Positions 41,377 to 53,399 of a stretch of 64,000 nucleotides of DNA are shown piece by piece; positions within the stretch are counted from its first letter, which is position 1, and every line of letters begins with the position of its first letter. A program made the position numbers and the translations under genes. Under the pieces are notes generated by a model, which did no database searches, was not told where the DNA came from, and saw only the letters and a list, made by a program, of their open reading frames with translations. Origin of the DNA: Takashimella koratensis (Eukaryota > Basidiomycota > Tremellomycetes > Trichosporonales > Tetragoniomycetaceae); assembly GCA_003116875.1 (NCBI GenBank), contig BCKT01000017.1, positions 124,001 to 188,000 on the forward strand, written 5' to 3'.

Positions 41377-42525
41377 TTAGATGTTCGAGGGGAAGAGCAT
41401 CTGTGAGGGGTTAGCAACGGAGGCCATGGGGTAACCGCGTTGAGGTGACAGATGGTGGTAAGAGGATAATGAGGAACAAGTTGAACAACTTACCACACGG
41501 CAAGAAGCGCCGAACACCTTGGCGGGGAGGTTGGTGGTGAACTTGGACTTGACGACGCCCGAGTTGCCGTGAGGGCGCATGACGCGGCTGGATTGGGTTA
41601 GCGGTGTCCAGGCGAGACTGCTCAAGCCTTTGAAAGCGGAGCACAGTCGGGAGATGAAGATGGGGATAGAAACTTAGACTCACCCCCAGATGACACGGAT
41701 GCGGCTACCGTTGATCTCGCGCTTGGCCTTGTAGACGTAGGCAATGCGCTGGGGAGTGTTAGCGAGTGTCAGAAATTGATTCAACGGTCTGCACCAGTCA
41801 AGACTGTGCCGCCATCACTTCGTCCCGTGTCTCCAACAACAACTTTCTATCCCTATCGCCACTTGGCCCATCCCGACACTCTCGACTTTCTCACGACCTT
41901 CTCGCCGCCTGCCCAGCCTCAACAACTCATCACCCCATGACTATCCCACCAGGCCCCACTCGTCGCCCTCCCCAATGTCCAGTCCCTCGTCCCCTTCACA
42001 TGCTGTTCCACCCTCTTCTTCCCATCTCCCTCGTCGCGACCCGCACTCGCCCAGACCCAACCCAATCCCAACCGAGCCCAACAATCAACCATTAACCCAC
42101 CTTGCCAAGGTAGTGCCTGGCGGCCTCCTTCGAGTCGACACCCTCGATCGCAACGAGCGACTGGTTCGGGCGAGAGTTGCGCTTCCCGCGCTTGTGTCCG
42201 AGAACGCGGCCTTTTGCGTAGAGACTAGGGTAGGTGTTAGTCGAGGTGTTCATTCTTCCCTACTGCCTTCGTCCCTCTTCATCCCAGCTTTTCATCCTCT
42301 CCCGATTCACACGTCACCACGTCCCAATGCACGCCGACTTACCGAGTCTGTATCGCGAGTAGGTATTAGTCGACGAGCGAGGAAACAACAGTCAGCTCAG
42401 GTTCTCACAACCTCCACGCCCACACCACACTCCGCATGCACGCCACCACTCTCCCGCCCTTCCCCATCCCCCATACCGTGTCGGATCATCGGCAGTGCGG
42501 TCGTTACGCCACTTACAGAGCCCAT
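41377..42525 (-). CDS. RPL33: Ribosomal protein eL33 (Rpl33/L35A)
   Basis: Large-subunit ribosomal protein of 106 residues in six exons: 42517-42525, 42343-42347, 42101-42224, 41684-41748, 41494-41587, 41377-41400. Exon 1 gives M-G-S, a 5-nt microexon (ACTCG) gives T-R, then [17 protein letters not shown], followed by [20 protein letters not shown] and the terminal V-M-L-F-P-S-N-I. Introns are 169, 118, 352, 96 and 93 nt, much longer than those of neighbouring genes, which is common for fungal ribosomal-protein genes and compatible with intronic regulation or hosted small RNAs. Length matches the family (about 107). Confidence 0.93.
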
Positions 42526-42930
42526 CGTGAGTCGGTTCGAGGTGGGTGGTGTTGAAGGATGAAGGAGGTTGGATGTTGAAAATTCGATACTGAATAAGGA
42601 CGAGCAGCGTACAGTGGCAGCATGGAATTCAGGGTTCAAATCTGGCATTGCGGCGAAAAGGGAACCCACGGCGGGTGCGGATGTGGCACTTGTCCCCAGG
42701 AAGGGTTTTCTCGGACATGTCCTTAACGCCGACAGTCACGACTCTACCAAATTCAACATCCACAAGAGACCTCGCGTCAACAAACCGATGCATGATGCTA
42801 TGGTACAGACCCAAGGGTCAGATGCTGGTCGTTAATCGTGCCTCCACGGTCAATGCTTCACCACTCAATCCCCAGTGCTCATGCTCACGCTCCTTTACCT
42901 CTGCCATCAACCATCCGTTCCATCTCCGTG
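42526..42930. other. Intergenic, eL33 promoter and TEL1 3' flank
   Basis: About 400 bases. No coding frame with family resemblance. Must contain the eL33 promoter. Confidence 0.5.
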
Positions 42931-45900
42931 TCACAACCACGGCTGCCACCCTACTCTTGTCAGCACTCCTCTCACCCACGGCCACCCCTACTTACCAACA
43001 AAGATTTTCCCCAAATTCTCTGGATCTCTCGCTTCCTGAATCAACTGATTCACCGTATACTCTACACTCAACTCCTTTCCCAACTTTTGTCTAATCCTCG
43101 ACAACACTCTTGTTGCTTTCTCTTGCCCTGTTGCCGACTGCTGCGGGTCAAGTACGCGACCACCTTGTGCTCTTCGCATCTTGCTTGGATCTCCAGCCCT
43201 TCCATCAGCTCACACCTTGGCCAAACACTCACCACGCATACAACGGATCATGCTTGAACACCTCCAAAACCGTCATGATCAACTCTGACGAATCCCTCAA
43301 TACTCTCAACACATGCTCCGAGCATTGTCTAAACGTCCCATCTACCCCAGTCATCCCCAGTCCATCGACCGTATCATTCGTCAACCTGAACGGGACTTTT
43401 TCCGGGATCCGAAGTCTCCGTCCCTATCGTCAGCGCGCCCCATACCTAGACCTACCTCCTCGAAGACAATCCCAAAGTCGATGTGGACAAACTCGCCCGT
43501 GGTCTTGTCGAGCAGAATGTTTGAACAGTGCCGATCCCCCAGCCCGACCATCCACCCAACGATCGAGGTGACAGCGACGCTGCGTGCGTAGTTGAGCCGC
43601 ATAGCAAACCACGCTTGAGGCTCTTTGTGCCGCTCGACGAAGAAATGCCGCATGACCGGTTTTAGTTCTCGGGTCTGCTCGATAAACATCTGGACAGTGT
43701 CTTTTTCGTGGCGCTGTAGCGAGTCGAGGTTGCGTCGAATGATCTCGGGTTTGACAGATCCTGGTGTTGCGTATCTATCGTCAGCGAGAACAAACCCGGA
43801 CTCACCGATTATGTGCATCCTTGAGCCATTGTCCAATCGCTGTAGTGTGCCCGACGAATTCAATGATCCCGCTCTTGTTGGCCAGAGGAACGACAGTGTA
43901 CGTCCTGAACCTGAGACTTCTAGCACTGGTCTTGCGATCACGTAGGAGAAGACCATTGGTCATCTCAAACACCTGCTCCATGACCGCATCCTGTCGAACC
44001 TCGTCGTCGCCTTTAAACTGTCGGTTAGCCACGTCTCAACCTAACCTACCAATTGGGTAAACGAATTCCCGCTCGAATCCACGCAGACCATGATCGAGGG
44101 TCGATGGATACCCCCTGCCAACCTATACCCAGTCTTGTAATGACTCAAAGTCGGCACCTCGTACCTCCTCGTCTTATCGATCGGCGGGATTACCGTAGCA
44201 ATAGGTATCTTCATCCCTTTGCAAGCAAGCAGTGGCGTTCCAGGCGGTACTTTCAATTCTTTGGCCATATCATTGTTGTCCTTTTTGTGGTAGCACCACT
44301 TGATAGCGGCAGACGCAAACTGTTTCATCTCCTTGACTGCGTCCTTGGCGAGTCCGGTCCCCGCAGCGAGCTTGGACAAGATCTCTGCAGCGGCCAGGGC
44401 GCGAGGTTCCGATCCGACCCCGAGAGTGATCACCTGGTAGAGGATATGGTACGGGTGATCCCTGGCGATTCGATGGATGAGCTCGTTCAGCGCGCGGTTG
44501 AAATACGTCTGCGGTTTGGCCAATCTTGCTGCAAGTTGAGGACCGAGGAAAATGAACTTGTGACTAGGGACAGTGACGAGTGAGAATCTCTTGTTTGCCG
44601 CGTCGTTATCGCTGTGCTCTAGCCAAATCGAACAAAGCCGTGTCGTCGAGTCATCGAACGCGTCGCTGAGGGCCAGAGCTGTCGAATAGTTGACAAGCGT
44701 ATTGACGAGGTACGCCAACAGCTCGTTTTCCAATTCCGCACGCGCTCGCATATCCTCCTCGATTTCTGCTTTCCGCTCGTCGGTCGCTACGACACGCGTA
44801 TCGACCCCTCTCAGCCGCTCGAGCTCGGGCGAGGTGGACAGCGCGACATAGTGTCCATCACAGAACACTGCGTAGTCGTGAAATATCTCGGCTTGTTCAT
44901 TTGACCCACACTCGAGCTTGGCCTGAGCCGTAGCCTCTGTAAACGCGCGTTTGATCTCGTTCGGCGCCTTCATCTTCGCTAGCGTCGTCCAGTGTGCTCG
45001 ACGTCCATTGACCACCGCGTTCGGTGTGATCGTATCGAGGTGTTGAATTGCGAGCGAGTGTTCGCCTTGAGCCCAGAGAACATGGCTGAATTCGTCTTGT
45101 ACCTTGTCTGACCCCTTACCGAGGTTACGCACCGCGGTGATGGCGTTGACTGAGGCTTGAAGGTCGCCATTGTTTCGAGAGAGTCTGCAGAGACCAAGAT
45201 GACACCGCTGTTCAAGCTCGACCAGGCCTTCGGCTTGCGGCGAGAGGAGGTCGCCAATGAGGTTACGCTGTTCCCTTTCCCTAGCCGACCGGACGAGCGA
45301 TACCCGCGTCGCTGTAAGTCTCTCCGCGACACCAAACCTGGGGTCAGCCAAGCCAAACTCGAACCTACTCATAGTCGTCGGTCAAGTTTCCAAATCCCGC
45401 GAGGTATCCACCATCGAAATCCCCCTGCTCCACTGCCTTTCTCGCGCCTACCCACTGCGCCACTTCCCTCAGGCAAACCAAATTCCCTACGCTCTGTTTG
45501 ATCTGCTTCATCCTCTCGCTACCGTACCCCTGCAACTGTCCCATCTCTCCTCTGATAGCCGCCTCCACCACCCTCTTTGCCTCTTCTCCGTCCCTCTCGC
45601 GATGCACCGCCCGCAAAGCAGCGTACAGCCGCTCACCCGAAGTCTCCATGGTGTTTAACGGCACGTCCCAGTCTCCAATCCGCCACGCGAGGTCGAGGAA
45701 GAGCGGATCAGACGCCGCTTCGTACACGCCTCCTTTGGTCGACTTTAGTAGCGACCCTGCGAGAGCGTTGAATCCAAGATCGTGTAGATTTCTCAACGTC
45801 GACATGAGTCCGTTCCGGGAAGCCTCGAAATTTGCCACATTGTACCCCAGCGCACGTAGAGGCTGCCCCTCGTGATCAAGGCGGCGAAGGAGCGAGTCCA

Positions 45901-48900
45901 TCACGTCGGTATTGGGAATCCCATAGAACCCATCGGGATCCTCCACGTTGGAATAGATATCGTACATGATCTTGGGTCAGTCTGACCTTACGTTTGCTCA
46001 CCTTTTGCACCTTGGCCGTTTGATCAAACCCCTTTTCATGCGCCATCTCGAGGAAGAGGAGCGAGCTGGCAAAGGCACCGCACCGACCGGCGGCTTCACT
46101 GAGTACGATCGGGGGGATATCGAGCCATTCGTCGAGGATCCCGGAAGGTTGCGTAAAGTGCCTCAGGTAGAGAACGATATCGATAATCGTCTCGACGACG
46201 CGGAGGTCCGTTGTTGGGGTTTGAAGGAGGGTGGTAAAGTACGTGGAAAGCGTGGTGCGTGCCTCTGGGTCCGTCTCCACTGTTTCCGGATTCCTTCTCA
46301 ACGCGGCAAGAACCAAAACCGGGAGAAACTCGAGCGCCGCCGCTTCCGAAGACAACAACGGCTCCACACACCAAAACGCCTCATTCACCACGCCCACAAG
46401 CAACAGACCCAGCGCCTGAGACCAAGTCTCATGTTCCCTGCCTTTCCTCACCCACCCTGGATCCTCGCCCAACACCCCAATCGACGACGACGGAACCACG
46501 GGTGGTAAAGTCGGGACCAAGACTTTGGTCATATCCGATACGACCTTGAGCTTGACCATGAGCGGCATCGACGCGCTTAGCGCTTGGAACGCTTTCGTAC
46601 GTAGTCGGTAATCAGAGTGCGTGGTGTACCCATATACCTGCTCAAGTACGATCGCACGTACATCCTTGTTCTGCACTTGTCGCTTGAGCTTGCCAATGGC
46701 TTCGAGGGACGGCGCGTGTATTGTCCCCTTTGCACCCGCGAGGAGATCCACAAACGCCATGGCCCCTTCTACAGTCCAAGCGTCGTCGGTGAGTAGCCGA
46801 CGGAGGTACCAGAATGTCGATGTTGCGAAACTACTTGGGTTCTCCCATTTCGACCGAGCCAGCTGCTGACACAGCGCCATCGGCTGGATCCGTGGGTGCG
46901 AGGCGAGTCCGGCAATTTCGGAAAAGCCATACGATGACGATCCGCATTGCTCGGCCACGGCCAGAGGCCAAAAGACCATTGCAGCGTTAAGCCAATTCCC
47001 GGACCAAACTGGGGCTCGGCTCACCAGCCACGTCGAGACGCCCGCGACGCTGCCGAGTTGCACGAGGAGGTCGAACAGGTTGGCCGGGGGATACTTGGTC
47101 GACATGACGAGGTCGAATCCCCATTTGATCAGGTTGGGGACTTGCAGGTCCAAGACGCCTTGCAGAAAAAGGCCCGAGACGAAATGGTTTCGGACTTCGC
47201 CCCGATACAGTGCCGCGACAATCGCGATCGCCCGAATCGCGCGGAGTTGTTCACTAACAAGAGACGTCTCGTGTGCGGTGTAGAAGAGTCGGAGGAACGC
47301 CTCGAAAGTAAGGCGCCTGTCGGAGGCTTGTTTAAACTTGACCCGGAGAAAGTCGTGAGCGTACATGACCGCGTGAAACGAGGCGGACGGATCGATCGCG
47401 ACGCCCGGGGAATCCTCAAACGCGAGGATAGCGAATGTCGCCGCAGCTTCGGGGTTGAACGCAGGAAGCACCTCCTTGATCTCTTGGTTGAGCACGCTGT
47501 GGTCGACGAGGGTGAACAACCGCGCGATCACCGCCTCGATGTTCTCTTGGAGCATTGTCTCATCAACCGGCATTGTAGATACCGCCGACAACGCTGCGTG
47601 TTTGGCGGCCGCATGGGTCTCCTCGTTGTGCACCTCTCGAAAGACCTCGGCGAATGTGATCGCTGCCGCCGGGGCGAAGTGGGTCCGTAGCGCTTGGTCC
47701 AGAGGTACCCCTGCCGCCTCGCATAGCGCCGTAAAGAATCGCATATCGGTGGCGTGATTCGCCAAGACCTTGGGCCCGACCGTCTCGAGACAAGCTTTGG
47801 CAAACTCCTTCCTCGTGGCAAACCCACACAGCCTCGGGTTGAGGCGCATAGGGAGCTGCCCAACCCTCAGCTGATTCTCCACGACGACATTCGCGTAGGC
47901 GGTGTATAGCGAAGCAAGGGACAACCCCAACGTCGATGCCACCGCCTCCAAACCCAGCTGGAGATGCTGCAAGAACGGCTCGACGTCGCCAATCTCGTAG
48001 AGGTGGAACATCGCAGCCGAGCGGTGTTGTCCACTCGCCACGCACGTGTTGAGCTTGTACAGCAAGTCGCTGAGAAACCGGTCCCATTGCTCCGGGTCGC
48101 CTTTTTGCTCTTCAATCACTTTGTAATAGATCATGGTCCGAGCGGCGTCGTCGAGGTCGGTGTAGTGGAGTCGAGCCGCCGAGGTCGCTGCGAGGAACCG
48201 GACCCGCGCGTCCGGGTCAGCGGTAGCGCAGAGGATGTAGGCGATCGGGCCGAGCGAGTCATACGGGGTAGGAGGGAGGGGAGATTCCGGCAGATCCCAC
48301 ATGTCCCGGGACACGCTGTTGAGAAAGAGCACCAGCTCCATCCTCACTCCCCAGGGTACCTGCCCCTGCAGCGCTCTCGCCGTCATCGCGCGGACAAAGA
48401 ACACCGCCCTCGACGCGACGTCGCTCTCCCTCCACGTCGACATCGAACATCGCAGAAACTTGATCGACACCCGCATCATCCCGTCGTCCCGCATATAAGC
48501 ATACGTCGAGAGTCGTTCTTGAAACTCGGAGAGGACCGCGTCGACCGCGTCAACGCCGAGCCGGATGGACCCGTTCTCCACCGCCTCGCAGACCACCGTG
48601 GCGAGTTGAGTAAACTTGGACCCGTCGGACGCGGCGAGAGCGTTGATCAGTTGGTTGTCTCGTGTGGGCTGGTTAGATTCATTCGCGATCATAGGCCCCC
48701 GCAGGCGAAGGTCCACGAGTGCTCGGAGGAGTGAAAGGGTCGTTTGCTCGCACTCCTTGGCCTCGATGGATTGCGGCATGGTATCGGCGTCGGTATTGAT
48801 AGGGTCAAAGTCGTCGCTCTCGTCAATGGGCTGGCGAATCTCGTCAAGCAGGGCTCGGGCTCGTTTGAGCACGTCGGTGAAGACTTTCGAGGTCTGTTGT

Positions 48901-51463
48901 TAGCCAAGTCGTTACCTGACTCACCTCTGGTCTTTGCCAAATGCACATGAGCAGCTCGTCACTGGCCTCATTTGCCTCCTCTGCCCCCTCGTACCTCTCT
49001 GGCGGGAGCATGTCCTTCCTGATCCCCGACGCTTCGTGCGGCTTGAGCAGAATCGGCCATGTCGGAGTTGTTTTCACCTCTCTCCAGACTAGCGGCGCAA
49101 ACCCTCTCCAAACTAGATGTTGCGCGGTCACCACCCCCGCCAGATTCTTGAACAGCGGTAGGAGCGTTGCGAGCAGCCCCGCCGCCGCATGGAGACACCC
49201 GCTGTCCGGCCGCATCCCGTTGATCTCGAGAACGGCCTGGTATCCGAGCGTCAAGACGACCACGTCGATGCTCTTTCGCAGCCGCTCAGGGGTGATTGTA
49301 TTCGGCTTGTCTCGCGTCCACTCGGCGTGTAACGAGTCGATCGTGGATTTGAGGATCTCGCATATCCGCCGTGGTCTCCCGTCGATCGGCACGAGTGAGT
49401 CCGGGTCGGGTACTGAATACTTGACCGCGTTGGTCCTCCGCACTTCCTTCGGAACCTCGCCGTAGAGTACAAACCTCCTGATCCCCGCCGTCTCCCTCTC
49501 CTCCAACACCCTCTTCACAATCGAACAATCCGGCAACCCCTCAGTCACCTCCCCCATCGGCACATCCATCAACCTCGACGCCTCCACAAACAGCCTCAAC
49601 ACTGTCGCAGCAGATGCAACTCTCCTCCGGTCCACCACAAACACCTTGTCGAACCACGCAACGACCTTGTCCTCGAGATTCGAGCTGTACAAGCTGACAT
49701 CCGCCCGGACCCTAGCCAAGCAGGTGACGAGGAGTTCGCAAGCCGAGTCGAAAGGATGTTGTGGGCCTTGGATATCAACGTTCCGCAGCAGTCCTGCGAT
49801 GTCCTTGAGCGAGCGAGCTGGGTCGATTTTGCCTGTGCGAAGGATGGTATTTGTCGCGTGACAGGCGGCGCGAGATAACGGGCCTATGGAGATTTTGCGC
49901 GTAGCGTGTGTCCACACCCGATCCCAGGGAGCTTCGGCGTCGAGAGTTGCCAACGAAGCGAAAGCGACAAACGCCCATGACTGGACCGCTGCGTCGATAT
50001 CGTCGAGCCAGTCCAAGAGGCACTGGGTGATGACTGCCTGGCTCTCGGGAAGGATCTTGTTCCAATGTTGAACGAGAAAAAGTAGCGTCTGCGTCGCGAG
50101 GAGTCGATTTGTCTTGGGTGAGATCACCGATGCGAGGGTATTCTCCAAGCGTTGCCGCTTCCCCTGCGTCGCGACGGTCTTCGAGTCGTAGGTCTGAGGT
50201 CAGCTTTGTCTACGCCCCACCTACTTGTAGGCAGCACTCCGCGTACAGCTCCAATGCAACCCATGCGACCGCGTGTGATGGCTGAAACCCGAACCCAGCC
50301 TGCAATCAGCTCCATCTCAACTTTGACCCACCTGGACACCCTCTATGCTAAACGGCCCCTCTCCCTCCCCCAGCCTGACCACATCCAAATCCAACGGCCT
50401 CACCCCTCCCTTTGCCGCCCCCTCCGTACCCAAAACCTCCATCAGCTTGAACAGACTCCTCTTCTCCTTTTCCACCGACGGGTGCGTCACAAACGGTAAG
50501 AGCATCCTCAACGCAACCAGTAGCTCCTCCCTCTGGGCAAACTCGTTCTTCCCCCGCAAGGACCACAACATGACGAGCTCTGGAAAGAGCTTGATCGCGA
50601 TTGCGCCGAACTCTACACGGCAGTTGAGTTCGAGCTCGGCGAGGACGAGGTTGAGCGCGCGGATGATCTCGGGAGGAACTTGTGTGGATTGTTTGATATA
50701 CCGATGAACCTTGTAGGCGATAGCGGGACCGATGCGTTTGGTCTTCGGTTCGTCTTTGGTTCTCGGTTCGTCTTTGGTCCTCGGTTCATCTTTGGTTTGG
50801 AGAGGCGCTTTAGAACTCGTCAAGAGGATCGGAACAACCGCGGCGATCTCGTTCACCAGTGACCCCGGCAAGCTACACCCCTTTCCTTCCTCCCCCTCCC
50901 AGTCATCATCCACCGAGACCCTGTCCCCTAGCAACGCCGCCCAACACACACCCATCAACGATGTCCAACTCCAAACGTCGAGGTGTTCAAGGTGAGGTGG
51001 GTATCCAAGTAGTGTCCGTAGCGCCTTGAAGTAGTCGATCCCGACCGGCTCAAAGATTTGACCGTCGTGGACGAGGAGACGAAGCATGTGAGTGAAGACG
51101 ACGAGGAAAGCTTTGCGAGAGAGAAGGTGGACCGAGCGTTCTGCCATCCATCGAACGAGCGATACGGCGTCGGATAGGCGTCTCTCGGCTGGAATCAGCT
51201 AGGTAGCTCACCATTGACCCACCTTGAGCCCCCGCAGACTTCTTCAACACTGCCTTCTTCTCCATCACCACCACCGCGAACAGACATTGAAACAACGCCA
51301 CCCACCCTGCCCCACCTTCCATACTCGCCGTCTGCTGGAACAGCTCGAGGTTCTCATGATTTCCAAAGATCTCACGCAGCGTGTCATGTCCCTGCGCCCT
51401 GTCCTTGATCTTCTCCGACTCGTAGAGTTTGAGGGCGGCTTGCAGCCCCGCGACGAGGTTCAT
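42931..51463 (-). CDS. TEL1: Tel1/ATM checkpoint kinase
   Basis: PI3K-like protein kinase that senses double-strand breaks and maintains telomeres. The first exon (from ATG 51463) has the TAN motif region (L-K-L-Y-E-S-E-K-I-K-D-R-A-Q-G). A long HEAT-repeat solenoid follows, largely in a 998-codon exon (45876-48872). The FAT region is around 44.0-45.9 kb. The kinase domain contains R-L-A-G-G-I-H-R-P-S-I, D-D-E-V-R-Q-D-A-V-M-E-Q-V-F, the catalytic G-L-G-D-R-H-C-S-N-I-L-L-D and H-I-D-F-G-I-V-F-E-E. After a 32-nt intron comes V-P-F-R-L-T-N-D. The FATC end reads F-V-G-W-Q-P-W-L-stop (42931) across a final intron. About 2,700 residues. All catalytic motifs intact; kinase motifs resemble ATM rather than ATR or TOR. 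Confidence 0.92.
50735..50800 (-). repeat. In-frame T-K-D-E-P-R repeats inside TEL1
   Basis: About three and a half copies of an 18-nt unit (GGTTCGTCTTTGGTTCTC-like on plus) encode T-K-D-E-P-R-T-K-D-E-P-R-T-K-D-E-P-K-T-K in the N-terminal solenoid of Tel1. The length preserves frame and probably forms an exposed charged loop. Confidence 0.8.
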
Positions 51464-51634
51464 TGTGACATGAGTGGTTGTTGAGGATGACGAGAAGTCG
51501 ACTGTTGAATTTAAGGAACCCGGGTGGGGACTGCACATATCACAGACCAGAGATAAGAGGGGACGACATGTAGGTTCTTTTCCCAAGCTTGAAGCCGATC
51601 TCTCCTCGCTCCACCATGACCTCCGTCCTCAATC
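51464..51634. other. TEL1 5' flank
   Basis: Presumed promoter side of TEL1. Nothing specific recognised. Confidence 0.4.
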
Positions 51635-51790
51635 TCTCATGCAAGGTCTTGCCGAACGAGTCTGGGGCATTGATTATATCCGTCTCCCACCTCGAAAATA
51701 AACATCTACCTTCGTTTCTACGCGTTGATCAACGGACGTGGAGAGATGCCGTCCACTGCCACACCATCAATATGGAAGCCATCTGACGCG
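51635..51790 (+). pseudogene. N-terminal relic of an F-box-like paralogue
   Basis: Plus-strand sequence reads L-A-E-R-V-W-G-I-D-Y-I-R, matching the L-A-E-R-V-W-D-I-D-P-V-R start of the 12979-14257 protein. It then shifts frame to H-L-P-S-F-L-R-V-D-Q-R-T-W-R-D-A-V-H-C-H-T-I (compare L-F-P-L-L-F-L-N-K-R-V-F-P-D-V-V-R-F-L-Y-H). No second exon follows. It is a short decayed fragment with a frameshift. Confidence 0.55.
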
Positions 51791-51849
51791 ACCCCCGTTC
51801 ATCTTCTGTGTATGAAAGCACATGCGCAACGACGATCAGCGACAGTATG

Positions 51850-51980
51850 TGATAGCCGTTGCCGACATGTAAGTAGAACAATCGCCCGTAGACAGAGATT
51901 CATTCAACGAAGAGGCATCTATCTACTCATGTACTCTTTGTCTCATGTCTAGCTTATCGGTCATTAGGCTATTGAGATAC
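51850..51980. repeat. Dispersed repeat, copy 2
   Basis: Matches 33690-33835 in the same orientation through the blocks ATAGCCGTTGCC, ATTCATTCAACGAAGAGGCATCTATCT and CTCTTTGTCTCATGTCTAGC; this copy lacks about 20 bases in the middle. It sits between an F-box-like relic and an F-box-like gene. Confidence 0.55.
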
Positions 51981-52010
51981 TACGCTACTCTCGGCTTCAC
52001 TCACAGCAAT

Positions 52011-53261
52011 TCAGCTTTCACCGAGCTTGGCCCGTTTCAAAGTCTCCGCCCATACTACAATATAATCCCTTTCATCTTCATCACCCATTCTGAACGATCT
52101 AGGAGGGGATTCTGGCTGCAACCATTCGAGATCGTACTTGCAATCTGCTCCCCCTAGGCAGAGCATCTGATATGCCAATTCCTCGGGATCCGGGTACGCT
52201 TCTACTGAGCGGGCTGTCCGCCTCGGTACAGTCGTTCCATCGGCGTTCCTGACTTGGATCTCGAGGGTAAGCGAGTCGAGCTTTGCAGTGGGCGGACGTC
52301 GGGGACGGGGAGATGAGAGGGCTGTCGACGAAGTGGTCAGGTCGAGGTCGAGGAGATTGGGGAAGAGAGATGCGTCAAAAGACTCGAGCAGCTCGAACGT
52401 GTCGGGACTGTTGAGATGGGCGTAACTGTCTCTCAATTCGATTTGGAGACCTTCGAGGTGGGGACAGGTCGATGCGATATAGGCAAGGTCGTCGAGCGTC
52501 CAGCTTTTGCAGACAGCGCGGAGAGACAGGATGCTTTCGGCGACCTTTGGTGACTGCTTGAGCCAAGTGATGATATCGTTCAACGGTACGTCGATGATGA
52601 GTTCGAGGCATGGGCACAATTGCTCGACCTCACGGTCTCCAAGGGTCGGATTTGGGAAAATGGGCTTCGCGTTGAGGTTGCCGAATGTGTTTGGGTCCAA
52701 ATTGATTTCAAGAATGAATGCTTCTTTGATCGCCCATCGTTTCGGAAGTCGTTCAAACTGTTCGCGGCGGCAGTCGTAGAACCATTCCATCGTCTGGACG
52801 TCCGGAAATTCCATGTTGAGCACAAAATAGCATTCAACGTCATGTGAGAGGCTAGGATTGATATTGATCAGAAACCAAGGTTCTGTCTCGGCGATGCTTC
52901 TGAGGTTGGGAAAGGTTTCGAGTAACGAGGCAATGTCTGGCAGCGAGCAGGTCGTGAGAGATGCTGAAAATTCGAGACCGCATCGCAGCTCGTCGATCGT
53001 CTTTCGATATGTATCGTATCGGTACTGTCAATGTCAACTTGCCGTAGCCTCCAAGTCCATATGCAGGCTCACTTTGGCCTTTTCTCCTACAAAGTCCGAC
53101 TCTTGAGGCCACGGGGCGATCGCCCAGATGAACGGGACAGCGTCTTTGAATGACGCCCAGTCTACGAGGAGGACGTTGAGGAGGTCCGAGTTGGGGAGAA
53201 AGGAGCAGATGTGAGATCGGAGCTCAGAGAGGGTCCACACTGTGTTGGCGAGGGCCGCCAT
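52011..53261 (-). CDS. F-box-like protein, family member 9
   Basis: Predicted 400 residues. Exon 1 (53073-53261, 63 residues) encodes V-W-T-L-S-E-L-R-S-H-I-C-S-F-L-P-N-S-D-L-L-N-V-L-L-V-D, a good F-box-like module. A 48-nt phase-0 intron (53025-53072, GTGAGC...TTGACAG) precedes exon 2 (52011-53024), which reads Y-R-Y-D-T-Y-R-K-T-I-D-E, F-P-N-L-R-S-I-A-E and L-D-D-L-A-Y-I-A-S-T-C-P-H-L-E-G-L, and ends with the family motif G-G-A-D-C-K-Y-D. An upstream in-frame extension exists (to 53378), but the ATG at 53261 gives the usual N-terminus. Intact. Confidence 0.8.
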
Positions 53262-53399
53262 TGCTGAGCTGTCGAGGGATGAAGTGAGAATGAGCGAGTT
53301 TGTATATGCTGTCTGGTGCCGAAATATCCGAGTCGAAACGCGGGAAAAGGGAACCCCGAGAGCGGAGCATTGATTCATACAGCTAAACCAGGAACATAA

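Noticed and set aside
41766..42562. Plus-strand frames across the eL33 introns
   Set aside because: They overlap conserved eL33 exons on the minus strand and have no recognisable product.
47080..48734. Several long plus-strand open frames opposite TEL1 (for example 46947-47690 and 47964-48734)
   Set aside because: Arg/His-rich shadows of the Tel1 coding exon on the opposite strand; high GC creates them.
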